Positions 1-7,651 of a DNA stretch of 64,000 nt are shown piece by piece. The DNA comes from UBA8389 sp942493385 (GTDB lineage Bacteria > Bacteroidota > Bacteroidia > Bacteroidales > UBA1402). How positions within the stretch are numbered: position 1 is the first letter of the stretch; each line of letters begins with the position of its first letter. The stretch covers positions 1,426,001 through 1,490,000 of the forward strand of contig OW818699.1 of the NCBI GenBank assembly GCA_942493385.1, read 5' to 3'. A program made the position numbers and the translations under genes. The notes under the pieces were generated by a model, which searched no databases, was not told the origin of the DNA, and saw only the letters and a list, made by a program, of their open reading frames with translations.

Positions 1-1
1 T

Positions 2-1036
2 GGCGACCGTCCGAGCTTCAATAGAGAAGGAGGCGACCGTCCTCGCAGCAATTATGGCGATCATTCCGATCGTCCCCGTACCAGCTTCGGTGAGCGTTCA
101 GAACGCCCCAGCTATGGTGACCGCCCCCGTTTCGGCGGTAGCAACGAAGGTGGAGACCGTGGAGGCTTCAAGCCCCGCTTCAACAGTGGTCCTTCCTTAC
201 CCAGACCAGAACGGGAAGATGGCCGTCCGCGTCGTCCGCGCATCTCGAAACCCTTCGACCATGGCAAGCCTTTCGGTCGTCCCGCAGCACCCAACTATCC
301 GGTGTTCATGGATCCCGACACCCCAGTACGTTTGAACAAGTACCTGGCCAATGCCGGAATCTGTTCCCGTCGTGAGGCCGATGAATTCATCCAGGCCGGT
401 GTGGTTCGCGTGAACGGTGAAGTCGTTTCCGAACTCGGCGTGAAGGTGAAACCCACCGATACCATTTTGCTCCACGATCAGGCTGTGAGCATTGAGCATA
501 AAATCTACATCTTGCTGAACAAACCCAAAGATTGTGTCACCACGTCGGACGATCCCCAGGAACGTACCACGGTGATGGATCTTGTTAAAGGTGCTTGTGC
601 CGAACGCATTTATCCTGTCGGCCGTCTGGACCGCAACACTACTGGTGTTTTGCTTCTGACCAACGATGGTGACCTTGCCTCCAAATTGACGCATCCCAAG
701 TTTGAAAAACGGAAGATTTACCAAGCAACTTTGGATAAGGACATCGAACCCGAGCACATCCAGAAAATTCTGGACGGCATCACTCTCGAAGACTGCGAAG
801 TAAAAGCTGACAATTGCAGCTACGTCGACGCCGACATGAGAAACGTCGTGGGCATCGAAATCCATACCGGCCAAAACCGTGTGGTTCGCCGCGTTTTCGA
901 ATCTCTTGGATACAAAGTGTTTAAATTGGACCGCGTGTATTTCGCTGGTCTGACCAAAAAGAATCTGCCCCGCGGTAAATGGCGTCATCTTTCTGAAAAG
1001 GAAGTGGGCCTACTTAAAATGGGTGCTTTCGTATAA
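2..1036 (+). CDS. rluB: 23S rRNA pseudouridine synthase (RluB/RsuA family) with RG-rich N-terminal tail; 5' partial
   Basis: Converts a specific uridine in large-subunit rRNA to pseudouridine. The frame is open from base 2, so the true start lies outside the window. The first ~100 visible residues are low complexity, rich in Arg, Gly, Pro, Ser and Phe, with repeated GDRP-type units; this is a disordered RNA-binding-type tail. The catalytic part follows: an S4 domain (RLNKYLANAGICSRREADE) and the synthase domain with the catalytic motif GRLDRNTTGVLLLTNDGDL, then the family signature GQNRVVRRVFESLGY. Family assignment is firm. RluB rather than a sister enzyme is inferred from the typical Bacteroidota form with such a tail. 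A GTG at 302 could be mistaken for the start, but the upstream frame has the same composition in every visible repeat and no stop. Confidence 0.9.
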   Translation, partial: GDRPSFNREGGDRPRSNYGDHSDRPRTSFGERSERPSYGDRPRFGGSNEGGDRGGFKPRFNSGPSLPRPEREDGRPRRPRISKPFDHGKPFGRPAAPNYPVFMDPDTPVRLNKYLANAGICSRREADEFIQAGVVRVNGEVVSELGVKVKPTDTILLHDQAVSIEHKIYILLNKPKDCVTTSDDPQERTTVMDLVKGACAERIYPVGRLDRNTTGVLLLTNDGDLASKLTHPKFEKRKIYQATLDKDIEPEHIQKILDGITLEDCEVKADNCSYVDADMRNVVGIEIHTGQNRVVRRVFESLGYKVFKLDRVYFAGLTKKNLPRGKWRHLSEKEVGLLKMGAFV

Positions 1037-1156
1037 GGAATCCCATCGAGCTCCAATTTCTGCGTTACGCTACTAAAACAAAATCCTCACGTACTTAAGT
1101 ACGCTCCGGTTTTGTTTCAGCAGCAAGCCTTGAACTTGAAGCTCGATGAAATTCCT
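1037..1156. repeat. ~120-bp imperfect palindrome, possible interspersed repeat or terminator
   Basis: The whole gap between the pseudouridine synthase and asnS reads as one long imperfect inverted repeat. Its centre is a perfect palindrome, CGTACTTAAGTACG (1090-1103). The outer arms are GGAATCCCATCGAGCT (1037-1052) and AGCTCGATGAAATTCC (1140-1155), and the intervening arm sequence also matches (AAACAAAA against TTTTGTTT). Length and symmetry resemble palindromic intergenic repeats that occur in many copies in bacterial genomes. It could act as a bidirectional terminator or processing site. It carries no open frame of note. Confidence 0.65.
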
Positions 1157-1191
1157 TTTCGTGCAAATTTCAACTGAAATTAGAACTTAAT

Positions 1192-2598
1192 ATGGAAAAA
1201 CTGAAAAGAGACCGAGTCATCGACGTGCTGAAACGCGAAGACTTTGGCGTGCTGGTGAATGTAAAGGGTTGGGTTCGCACCCGTCGTGGTAACAAGAATG
1301 TGAGCTTTATTGCGATCAATGACGGTTCCACGATCAATAACGTGCAAATCGTTGTTGACCTGACCAATTTTGATGAAGAATCCTTGAAGGCGGTTACCAC
1401 CGGGGCTTGCCTCAGTGTAAACGGCTTGTTGGCCGAGTCGCTCGGTCAGGGACAGAAGGCCGAAATCCACGCCACCGAAGTGTTGGTGTTGGGTGAAGCT
1501 GATCCGAACACGTATCCGCTGCAGAAAAAAGGCCATTCCCTGGAGTATCTCCGCGAGATTGCCCACCTGCGTCCGCGTACCAATACGTTCGGTGCCATCT
1601 TTCGCATGCGTCACCACATGTCACAAGCCATTCACCGCTTTTTCCACGAACGCGGCTTCTTCTATTTTCATGCACCCATCATCACCGGTTCCGACTGCGA
1701 AGGAGCCGGACAGATGTTCCAGGTCACTACGATGAACCTGTACGACCTGAAAAAGGACGAAAACGGCAACATCGACTACAGCAACGATTTCTTCGGAAAG
1801 CAGACCAGCCTTACGGTTTCCGGTCAGCTGGAAGGAGAGCTCGCAGCCATGTCCATGGGATCCATCTACACCTTCGGACCAACGTTTCGTGCCGAAAACT
1901 CCAACACTCCACGCCACTTGGCCGAGTTTTGGATGATCGAACCCGAAGTTGCGTTCAACGAAATCGAGGACAACATGCAGTTGGCTCAAGATTTCATTCA
2001 ATACTGCGTGAAATGGGCGCTGGACAACTGTCAGGACGACCTGAATTTCCTTGCGTCGATGTACGACAAGGAATTGCTGGAACGGCTTCAGTTCGTGGTA
2101 GAAAACGACTTCGTACGTTTGCCCTATACACAAGGTGTTGAAATCCTGGAAGCTGCTGTGGCCAACGGTCACAAATTTGAATTCCCAGTTTTCTGGGGTG
2201 CGGACTTGGCTTCCGAGCACGAACGCTATTTGGTGGAGGTGCATTTCAAGAAACCAGTGATTTTGACCGACTACCCCAAAGAGATCAAGTCCTTCTATAT
2301 GAAACAGAACGACGACGGCAAAACCGTTCGTGCCATGGATGTGCTTTTCCCGAAAATCGGGGAAATCATTGGTGGTTCGCAGCGTGAGGAGTCGTTTGAA
2401 AAACTCTCCGAGCGTGCTCAGGAAATGGGCGTACCTACCAGCGACATCTGGTGGTACCTCGAAACCCGAAAATTTGGAACGGCACCACACAGTGGATTCG
2501 GCCTTGGTTTTGAACGCCTCATGCTTTTCGTAACCGGCATGTCCAACATTCGTGACGTCATTCCGTTCCCAAGAACCCCGCGCAACGCGGAATTTTAA
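1192..2598 (+). CDS. asnS: asparagine--tRNA ligase
   Basis: Charges tRNA-Asn with asparagine in the cytoplasm. It has 468 residues, the usual length for bacterial AsnRS. An N-terminal OB-fold anticodon-binding domain (about residues 15-110, with VKGWVRTRRGNKNVSFI) is followed by the class II catalytic core. Motif 2 lies near residue 232 (RAENSNTPRHLAEF) and motif 3 near 436 (GFGLGFERLMLF). The Asn-type start of motif 2 with NTPRHLAEF separates it from AspRS. The ATG at 1192 follows the palindromic spacer. The next gene begins 9 bp after the stop, so the two are probably cotranscribed. Confidence 0.97.
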   Translation: MEKLKRDRVIDVLKREDFGVLVNVKGWVRTRRGNKNVSFIAINDGSTINNVQIVVDLTNFDEESLKAVTTGACLSVNGLLAESLGQGQKAEIHATEVLVLGEADPNTYPLQKKGHSLEYLREIAHLRPRTNTFGAIFRMRHHMSQAIHRFFHERGFFYFHAPIITGSDCEGAGQMFQVTTMNLYDLKKDENGNIDYSNDFFGKQTSLTVSGQLEGELAAMSMGSIYTFGPTFRAENSNTPRHLAEFWMIEPEVAFNEIEDNMQLAQDFIQYCVKWALDNCQDDLNFLASMYDKELLERLQFVVENDFVRLPYTQGVEILEAAVANGHKFEFPVFWGADLASEHERYLVEVHFKKPVILTDYPKEIKSFYMKQNDDGKTVRAMDVLFPKIGEIIGGSQREESFEKLSERAQEMGVPTSDIWWYLETRKFGTAPHSGFGLGFERLMLFVTGMSNIRDVIPFPRTPRNAEF

Positions 2599-2607
2599 TT
2601 CGAGCAA

Positions 2608-3522
2608 ATGGATCGCTTCGATCTACACATATTGGGTTGCGGGTCGGCATTGCCGACCCGTCGCCATTTGCCGGCAGCCCAAGTGCTGAACGTGCGGGAC
2701 AAGCTGTTCCTGATCGATTGCGGCGAGGGCACCCAACTTCAGTTCCGAAGCACCAAACTCAACTACAACAAGATTTACGACGTCTTCATTTCCCACCTGC
2801 ACGGGGATCATTGCTTCGGACTTATCGGGCTGATTTCCACCATGGGAATGTTGGGCAGAACTGCTCCGCTCACCATTCACGCACACGCGGATCTGGAAAT
2901 GATGTTGCAACCGCAGCTCGATTATTTCTGCAAAGGAATGAATTATGAAATTCGATTTGCGCCGTTCGATCCTTCGAAGTACACCTTAATATATGAGGAC
3001 AAGTCCGTTCTAGTCTATACCTTGCCGCTCAACCACCGCATTCCGACGGCAGGATTTCTTTTTAAGGAGCAGGAACGCCAACGACACATGCTCAAGGAGA
3101 TGATGGCATTCTATAAGATTCCTTTAAGAGCGGTTCCCGGTATTAAGGACGGGCAAGATTTTGTGACGGATGATGGTGAAGTCATACCGAATGACCGGCT
3201 GACCAAGCCTTCAGCCCCTTCCAAAACGTATGCCTATTGTTCAGATACCGCCTATTCCAAAGCATTGATACCTCTGATTCAAGGGGTTGACCTGCTTTAT
3301 CACGAAGCTACCTTTGATGAAATGGAGAAGGACAGAGCCAGGGAAACTTTTCATTCCACGGCTTCCATGGCTGGGAGAGTAGCTGCTGAAGCCGGTGTCA
3401 AAAAGCTCATGATCGGGCACTTTTCAGCCCGTTATCCCGATGAGAGACTGCTTCTTGAGCAAGCAAAAGTTTTTTTTGAAAACACCTGTTTGGCCGATGA
3501 AAACCTCTTGGTAGAAATATAA
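2608..3522 (+). CDS. rnz: ribonuclease Z
   Basis: tRNA 3'-processing endonuclease of the metallo-beta-lactamase fold. It has 304 residues, as expected for the short bacterial RNase Z. The zinc-binding motif HLHGDH is at residues 63-68. Further conserved elements are the N-terminal LGCGSALPT, the EATF motif after the central aspartate (YCSDTAY), and a C-terminal IGHFSARY that supplies the last metal histidine. It lies 9 bp downstream of asnS, so a translation-related two-gene operon is likely. Confidence 0.95.
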   Translation: MDRFDLHILGCGSALPTRRHLPAAQVLNVRDKLFLIDCGEGTQLQFRSTKLNYNKIYDVFISHLHGDHCFGLIGLISTMGMLGRTAPLTIHAHADLEMMLQPQLDYFCKGMNYEIRFAPFDPSKYTLIYEDKSVLVYTLPLNHRIPTAGFLFKEQERQRHMLKEMMAFYKIPLRAVPGIKDGQDFVTDDGEVIPNDRLTKPSAPSKTYAYCSDTAYSKALIPLIQGVDLLYHEATFDEMEKDRARETFHSTASMAGRVAAEAGVKKLMIGHFSARYPDERLLLEQAKVFFENTCLADENLLVEI

Positions 3523-3531
3523 GTCTTTTAA

Positions 3532-3563
3532 TTTGGATATTCTGACAAACTGCCCTACCTTTG
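3532..3563 (+). promoter_or_regulatory. Bacteroidota-type promoter
   Basis: A textbook match to the Bacteroidota sigma-ABfr promoter: -33 TTTG at 3532-3535, a 20-nt spacer, then -7 TACCTTTG at 3556-3563. It lies about 100 bp ahead of the small exported protein at 3661 and just after rnz. Confidence 0.75.
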
Positions 3564-3660
3564 CCCTATATAACTTACGAACGTTTCGAGTAGCGAGTGC
3601 AGAGACAAAGTATACATTGTTTATGCCGAGTCACGAGAAACGACTGTTTAGAATAAACGA

Positions 3661-3966
3661 ATGAAAAAGATTGTTGCACTTTTTGTTTTGACCCTCATCC
3701 TCTTAGCACCTCTGGCTGCCCAGAAGGTGGAAAAGGCTGTTGCCGCTGTCACGACCGAAACGACGCTTTCTGTCATTCTTACCGGTAAAACGCTTCAACT
3801 TCAAAATGCCACCGTCGGTGAAAAAATGGAAGTGCTCAGCATCGTAGGCGTTCGCATCGTCGAAAAGAAAATTGAGAGCTCCAACCCATCTTTCGCTTTG
3901 GAACTTCCCAAAGGTTATTACATTGTCAAGATTGGGACGGCTGTCCGAAAAATCTCGGTAAAATAG
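3661..3966 (+). CDS. small exported protein resembling a free-standing T9SS sorting domain
   Basis: 101 residues with a clear signal peptide (MKKIVALFVLTLILLAPLAAQ; cleavage probably after AAQ). The ~75-residue mature part looks like the beta-sandwich C-terminal domain used as a type IX secretion signal. It has the usual run of strands ending in LELPKGYYIVKIGTAVRKISVK, comparable to the common ending 'L..GxYxVKI......K'. No passenger domain precedes it. It has its own promoter and its own terminator, so it is a monocistronic gene and not a fragment. Function is unknown; a role in T9SS or cell-surface attachment is only inference. Confidence 0.7.
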   Translation: MKKIVALFVLTLILLAPLAAQKVEKAVAAVTTETTLSVILTGKTLQLQNATVGEKMEVLSIVGVRIVEKKIESSNPSFALELPKGYYIVKIGTAVRKISVK

Positions 3967-3990
3967 TTTCTCAGCTATATATTTTTTTGT

Positions 3991-4017
3991 AAGCACTCGG
4001 AAACGGGTGCTTTTTTT
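3991..4017 (+). terminator. rho-independent terminator
   Basis: Stem AAGCACTC / GGGTGCTT (one mismatch) with a short loop, followed by seven T's. It lies 25 bp after the stop of the small exported protein. Confidence 0.8.
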
Positions 4018-4071
4018 GTACTTTAAAGAAGCAAAATTTAAAGTCTTTTATTGCAGAACCAAAAAATTGTG

Positions 4072-4079
4072 TATTTTTG
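4072..4079 (+). promoter_or_regulatory. -7 element TATTTTTG of a Bacteroidota promoter
   Basis: TATTTTTG matches TAnnTTTG and sits 28 bp before the ATG of the 147-residue exported protein. The -33 region is weak (TATTG at 4049-4053). Confidence 0.5.
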
Positions 4080-4107
4080 GTTAATAATCAAATAACCTGA
4101 ACTAACC

Positions 4108-4551
4108 ATGAAAAAGATCCTTCTTGTTTTATTGTTTTCCATTCCCCTATTATTGAACTGTCAGGCCCAAACCAAACAGGAGAATATCAAAGTACTGTTT
4201 CAACTGATGCAGACGGATTCCGTTGTAGAAAAGATGATGAACTCCATGATACCCGTTATGATGAAGTCCATTCCTCAGGCACAGGATTCAACTGCAAAAA
4301 GTCAGTTGGACGCAACGATGAAGAAAATGACGCAGGTGATGATGACCATAACCAAAAGGTTGCTGAACGAAGATATGGTTGGTTTGTATGACAAATACTT
4401 CACGGAAAGCGAAATAAAGGATTTGGTGACCTTCTACAAATCATCGGTTGGAAAGAAAATGGTGGCCGTTTCCCCCGAACTAAATAAGGAAATGATGATG
4501 ATTTTAATCACCAAATACTTTCCTGAGATGCAGGAGATGCTGAAGAACTAA
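4108..4551 (+). CDS. exported DUF2059 domain protein
   Basis: 147 residues. A signal peptide (MKKILLVLLFSIPLLLNCQAQ) is followed by an all-alpha, Met- and Lys-rich domain typical of DUF2059. Its characteristic C-terminal part includes LYDKYFTESEIKDLVTFYKS and GKKMVAVSPELNKEM. The Cys near the cleavage site is preceded by LLN, a poor lipobox, so a soluble periplasmic protein is favoured over a lipoprotein. The role of DUF2059 is unknown. The gene appears monocistronic and converges with the PurF-like gene. Confidence 0.75.
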   Translation: MKKILLVLLFSIPLLLNCQAQTKQENIKVLFQLMQTDSVVEKMMNSMIPVMMKSIPQAQDSTAKSQLDATMKKMTQVMMTITKRLLNEDMVGLYDKYFTESEIKDLVTFYKSSVGKKMVAVSPELNKEMMMILITKYFPEMQEMLKN

Positions 4552-4621
4552 AAGGTAGACTCGTTTTTTTAATTCTGGGCACACATTTCCCTGTTTGCGG
4601 AAAGGAGCATCACTTTAATAC

Positions 4622-6028
4622 TTAGAAATAGCTCGAACCGTCCCAGCAGTGGGTGCAGAGCTTTTCTTTGGGAAGGCCGATGGCTTCCACCAAATCATCC
4701 AATTTTTGAAACGTCAGGGTGGTTAGGTCGAGTTCTTGGCGAATGCTTTCGACCATGGCTTCGTATTTTGAGCTATTGCTGTCGGAGTATTCCTTGAAAT
4801 CGGCTGTTTCGTAGTTCTCGAGTTTCTTGATGGCTTGGTGGGTGGCCAGGTCAAGGCTGGAGCGGGAGCGGCTGAAATTGAGGAATTCGCAGGCGTGGGT
4901 GAGCGGAGGGCAGGCAATGCGCATGTTGACGTCCTTGATGCCTGCGTGGTGAAGGTCACGGACGTTGTCTTTCAACTGTGTGCCACGTACGATGGAGTCG
5001 TCCAAAAAGACCCCGCTTTTATCCTTGATGATGGCTTTGTTGGGGATGAGTTTCATCTTGGCCACCAGGTCGCGCATGTTTTGGTTCTGAGGCATGAAGC
5101 TGCGGGGCCAGGTGGGAGTGTATTTAGCATAGGGGCGTTTCAAGGGTATGCCGGTGTGGTGGCTGTAGCCCATGGCATGTCCAACGCCTGAATCGGGAAT
5201 GCCGGCTACGAAATCGGCTTCCACATTGTCTTTTTTTGCAAGGGCAGCACCACAGCGGTAGCGGCATTCATCTACGTTGATGCCTTCGTAAAATGAGGGC
5301 GGATAGCCGTAGTACACCCAAAGGAAGGAGCAAACCTGCATCTTTTCGTTGGGTTTGCGCAATTGCTCGTATCCATCGGCGGTGATGTGGACCACTTCAC
5401 CAGGTCCAAGGTATTTCTCGATTTCATAATTCAGATTGGGGAAGGCGGCGGTTTCGAAAGTGGCGCTGAATGCATCTTCCTTTTTGCCAATAATGATGGG
5501 GGTGCGGCCCAATTTGTCGCGGGCTGCCAGCAGGCCATCTTCGGTGAGGATGAGCATGGAACAGGAGCCTTTTACACGGTCGAACACGTTCTGGATGCCT
5601 TCCAAAAAGGTTTTGCCTTCGGTGATGAGCATGGCGATGAGTTCGGTCGGGTTGACCGACCCAAGGCTGGTTTCGGAAAACATATAGTGCTTGGCCAAAA
5701 AGTAGGCTTCGAGTTCGTCGATGTTGACGATTTTGCTTACGGTAACTACTGCAAATCGGCCCATATGCGAATTAACGACGATGGGTTGGGCTTCGGTATC
5801 GCTGATGACCCCGATGCCGCTGTTTCCGGAGAAACCCTTGATGTCGTTTTCAAACTTGTTTCTGAAATAGCCGTCTTCGAGGCTGTGAATGGCACGTTGG
5901 AACCCTTTTTCTTTGGAGAAGAAAGCCATTCCGGCTCTTTTTGTTCCCAGATGGGAATGGTAATCGGTTCCGTAAAAGACATCGCAAACGGCATCACTTT
6001 TTGTAATGCAGCCGAAAAATCCGCTCAT
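4622..6028 (-). CDS. PurF-like amidophosphoribosyltransferase homologue lacking the glutaminase cysteine
   Basis: 468 residues with the two-domain layout of glutamine PRPP amidotransferase. The C-terminal phosphoribosyltransferase half is intact: the PRPP loop LDDSIVRGTQ lies near residues 337-346. The Cys residues that bind the Fe-S cluster in Bacillus-type PurF appear present (QVCSFLW near 231, HACEF near 381, CTHC near 458-461). The N-terminal Ntn-hydrolase half is altered. PurF begins Met-Cys-Gly and the Cys is the nucleophile; here the start is MSGFFGC, with Ser in that place. The oxyanion-hole HNGNL segment is also replaced, by TVSKIVN. Glutaminase activity is therefore unlikely. Ammonia-dependent PRPP amination or a different phosphoribosyl reaction are open possibilities. 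Similar Cys-less paralogues beside a full PurF are, as I recall, common in Bacteroidales. Confidence 0.8.
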   Translation of the reverse strand: MSGFFGCITKSDAVCDVFYGTDYHSHLGTKRAGMAFFSKEKGFQRAIHSLEDGYFRNKFENDIKGFSGNSGIGVISDTEAQPIVVNSHMGRFAVVTVSKIVNIDELEAYFLAKHYMFSETSLGSVNPTELIAMLITEGKTFLEGIQNVFDRVKGSCSMLILTEDGLLAARDKLGRTPIIIGKKEDAFSATFETAAFPNLNYEIEKYLGPGEVVHITADGYEQLRKPNEKMQVCSFLWVYYGYPPSFYEGINVDECRYRCGAALAKKDNVEADFVAGIPDSGVGHAMGYSHHTGIPLKRPYAKYTPTWPRSFMPQNQNMRDLVAKMKLIPNKAIIKDKSGVFLDDSIVRGTQLKDNVRDLHHAGIKDVNMRIACPPLTHACEFLNFSRSRSSLDLATHQAIKKLENYETADFKEYSDSNSSKYEAMVESIRQELDLTTLTFQKLDDLVEAIGLPKEKLCTHCWDGSSYF

Positions 6029-6101
6029 TGGTCTAGTTTTTTTGAGGTTGTATGAAGCGATAAAAGTACGGCAAAATCGCCAAATATTTCTTCAAATAAT
6101 C

Positions 6102-6109
6102 TATATTTG
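6102..6109 (+). promoter_or_regulatory. -7 element TATATTTG
   Basis: Exact TAnnTTTG match 28 bp before the Gfo/Idh gene. No good -33 TTTG was found at the expected spacing. Confidence 0.5.
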
Positions 6110-6137
6110 TTTTTTTTAAGCTTATAATTTTTCAATA

Positions 6138-7415
6138 ATGACATCGATTGACCGAAGACAGTTTATAAAAAACTTGGGAATGCTGAGCGGTGCCGCCTTG
6201 CTAGCAACAAGCCCATGGTTCTCTGCATTCTCTGAATCAAAAAACACCCTTGGTTCAAAGGCACGCATCGGTGTTATCGGACCGGGTTCAAGGGGCCAGT
6301 TTCTGATGGGATTTTTGGCGAATAATCCCAAAGTCGAAATCGTTGCTATTTGCGACATTTATCAGCCTTCTATTGATGCCGCACTAAAAATTGCACCGAA
6401 AGCAAAAGTTTTCAGAGATTATAGACGCCTGTTGGACGACAAGACTATTGATGCGGTGGTTGTTTCAACCCCACTTGACATACATTATAACATTGTCATG
6501 AATGCTTTTGATGCAGGCAAACATGTGTTTTGTGAGAAGTCGATCGCTTATTCGTTGGATGAAACGTACAACATCTTCCAAAAATTCAAAGCTTCAAACA
6601 AGGTGTTTTTTGTTGGTCAACAACGACTTTTCGACCCCAGGTACATTAAAGCCATAGAAAAGGTTCATTCGGGTAAGTTCGGCGACGTCAGCGGTATTCG
6701 TACTTTCTGGCACCGCAACAACGATTGGCGGCGACCCATACCTTCGCCCGATTTTGATGAACAGATTAATTGGCGCTTGTATAAGAAGCATTCAAAAGGT
6801 GCAATGACGGAGTTGGCGTGTCATCAACTTCAAATTGGTACTTGGGCGATGCGACAGATACCCAACTTGGTGATGGGGCATGGTTCCATCACCTATTGGA
6901 AAGAAAAACGCGAGGTATATGACAATGTCAGTTGCATTTATGTGTTTGACAATGGTGTTAAAATGAATTTTGATTCGATTTTGTCCAATAAGTTTTATGG
7001 ATTGGAAGAACAGATCTTATGCAGCAAAGGGACCATTGAGCCTGAAAAAGGCAAATATTATTTTGAGGAGATTCCCCCGGCACCAGCCTTTCTTAAGATG
7101 ATGAATGAAGTGGAAAATGCAACGTTTGGCGCACTCCCATTTGCCGGAACTAGTTGGGTGCCTGAAACCGCGAAGCAAAATGACGGACATTATTTGCTCA
7201 ACAAAAAAACACCTGATGAAGAAAGTAGCTCACTCATCATGGAAGCCTTTGCCGAAGCCGTCATTACTCAAAAACAACCTCCGCTCATTGCCGAAGAAGG
7301 TTACTACGCTTCGGTGTTGAGTCTGCTGGGCCATCAGGCCATGGAAGAAGAGCGAATGTTGGTTTTCCCGGATAAATACAAAATTGATTACCTGAACCAT
7401 CAAGCCGCCCAATAA
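6138..7415 (+). CDS. exported Gfo/Idh/MocA-family oxidoreductase (Tat-type signal)
   Basis: 425 residues. The N-terminus has a twin-arginine-like signal (DRRQFIKNLGMLSGAALLA), followed by an NAD(P)-binding Rossmann fold with IGVIGPGSRG at residues 44-53. The conserved EK pair of the family occurs in HVFCEKSIAY, where Ser replaces the usual Pro. The C-terminal substrate domain begins near residue 150. Family members act on sugars or related compounds; the substrate cannot be told here. The stop overlaps the next start by one base (TAATG), which marks an operon with a small membrane protein and an ApbE-like protein. Confidence 0.85.
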   Translation: MTSIDRRQFIKNLGMLSGAALLATSPWFSAFSESKNTLGSKARIGVIGPGSRGQFLMGFLANNPKVEIVAICDIYQPSIDAALKIAPKAKVFRDYRRLLDDKTIDAVVVSTPLDIHYNIVMNAFDAGKHVFCEKSIAYSLDETYNIFQKFKASNKVFFVGQQRLFDPRYIKAIEKVHSGKFGDVSGIRTFWHRNNDWRRPIPSPDFDEQINWRLYKKHSKGAMTELACHQLQIGTWAMRQIPNLVMGHGSITYWKEKREVYDNVSCIYVFDNGVKMNFDSILSNKFYGLEEQILCSKGTIEPEKGKYYFEEIPPAPAFLKMMNEVENATFGALPFAGTSWVPETAKQNDGHYLLNKKTPDEESSSLIMEAFAEAVITQKQPPLIAEEGYYASVLSLLGHQAMEEERMLVFPDKYKIDYLNHQAAQ

Positions 7416-7651
7416 TGAAAGACATAGTCATTACGACCAAACGAATAAAAACGGAACTATTCATATTGCTTGTCTGCTTTCTGATTGGATTTGTTGCCAA
7501 TATTGGAGCTGTTATCTTCTATAAATCAGCAGCAATTGAACTGATCACTTCGATTCCTTACGTACTCGTTTTTTCGTTCGTGATTTATTGCTTATGGAGT
7601 TTGCTACGACTGTTAAAAGGCTTGATATTTCGCACGAAGCACCCACATTGA
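7415..7651 (+). CDS. small two-TM membrane protein
   Basis: 78 residues with two predicted membrane helices (about residues 15-36, LFILLVCFLIGFVANIGAVI, and 46-67) and a basic C-terminus. It is translationally coupled on both sides: it overlaps the oxidoreductase stop by one base, and its stop abuts the ATG of the ApbE-like gene. It has no recognised domain. Its fixed place between an exported oxidoreductase and a flavinylation enzyme suggests a membrane anchor or redox partner, but this is inference. Confidence 0.75.
   Translation: MKDIVITTKRIKTELFILLVCFLIGFVANIGAVIFYKSAAIELITSIPYVLVFSFVIYCLWSLLRLLKGLIFRTKHPH

Noticed and set aside
197..2607. Long antisense open frames opposite the pseudouridine synthase and asnS (up to 328 codons)
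   Set aside because: They lie exactly opposite conserved genes, match no family and arise from the codon bias of the sense strand. The same holds for the frames opposite the PurF-like gene, nifH, nifD, nifA, purL and others.
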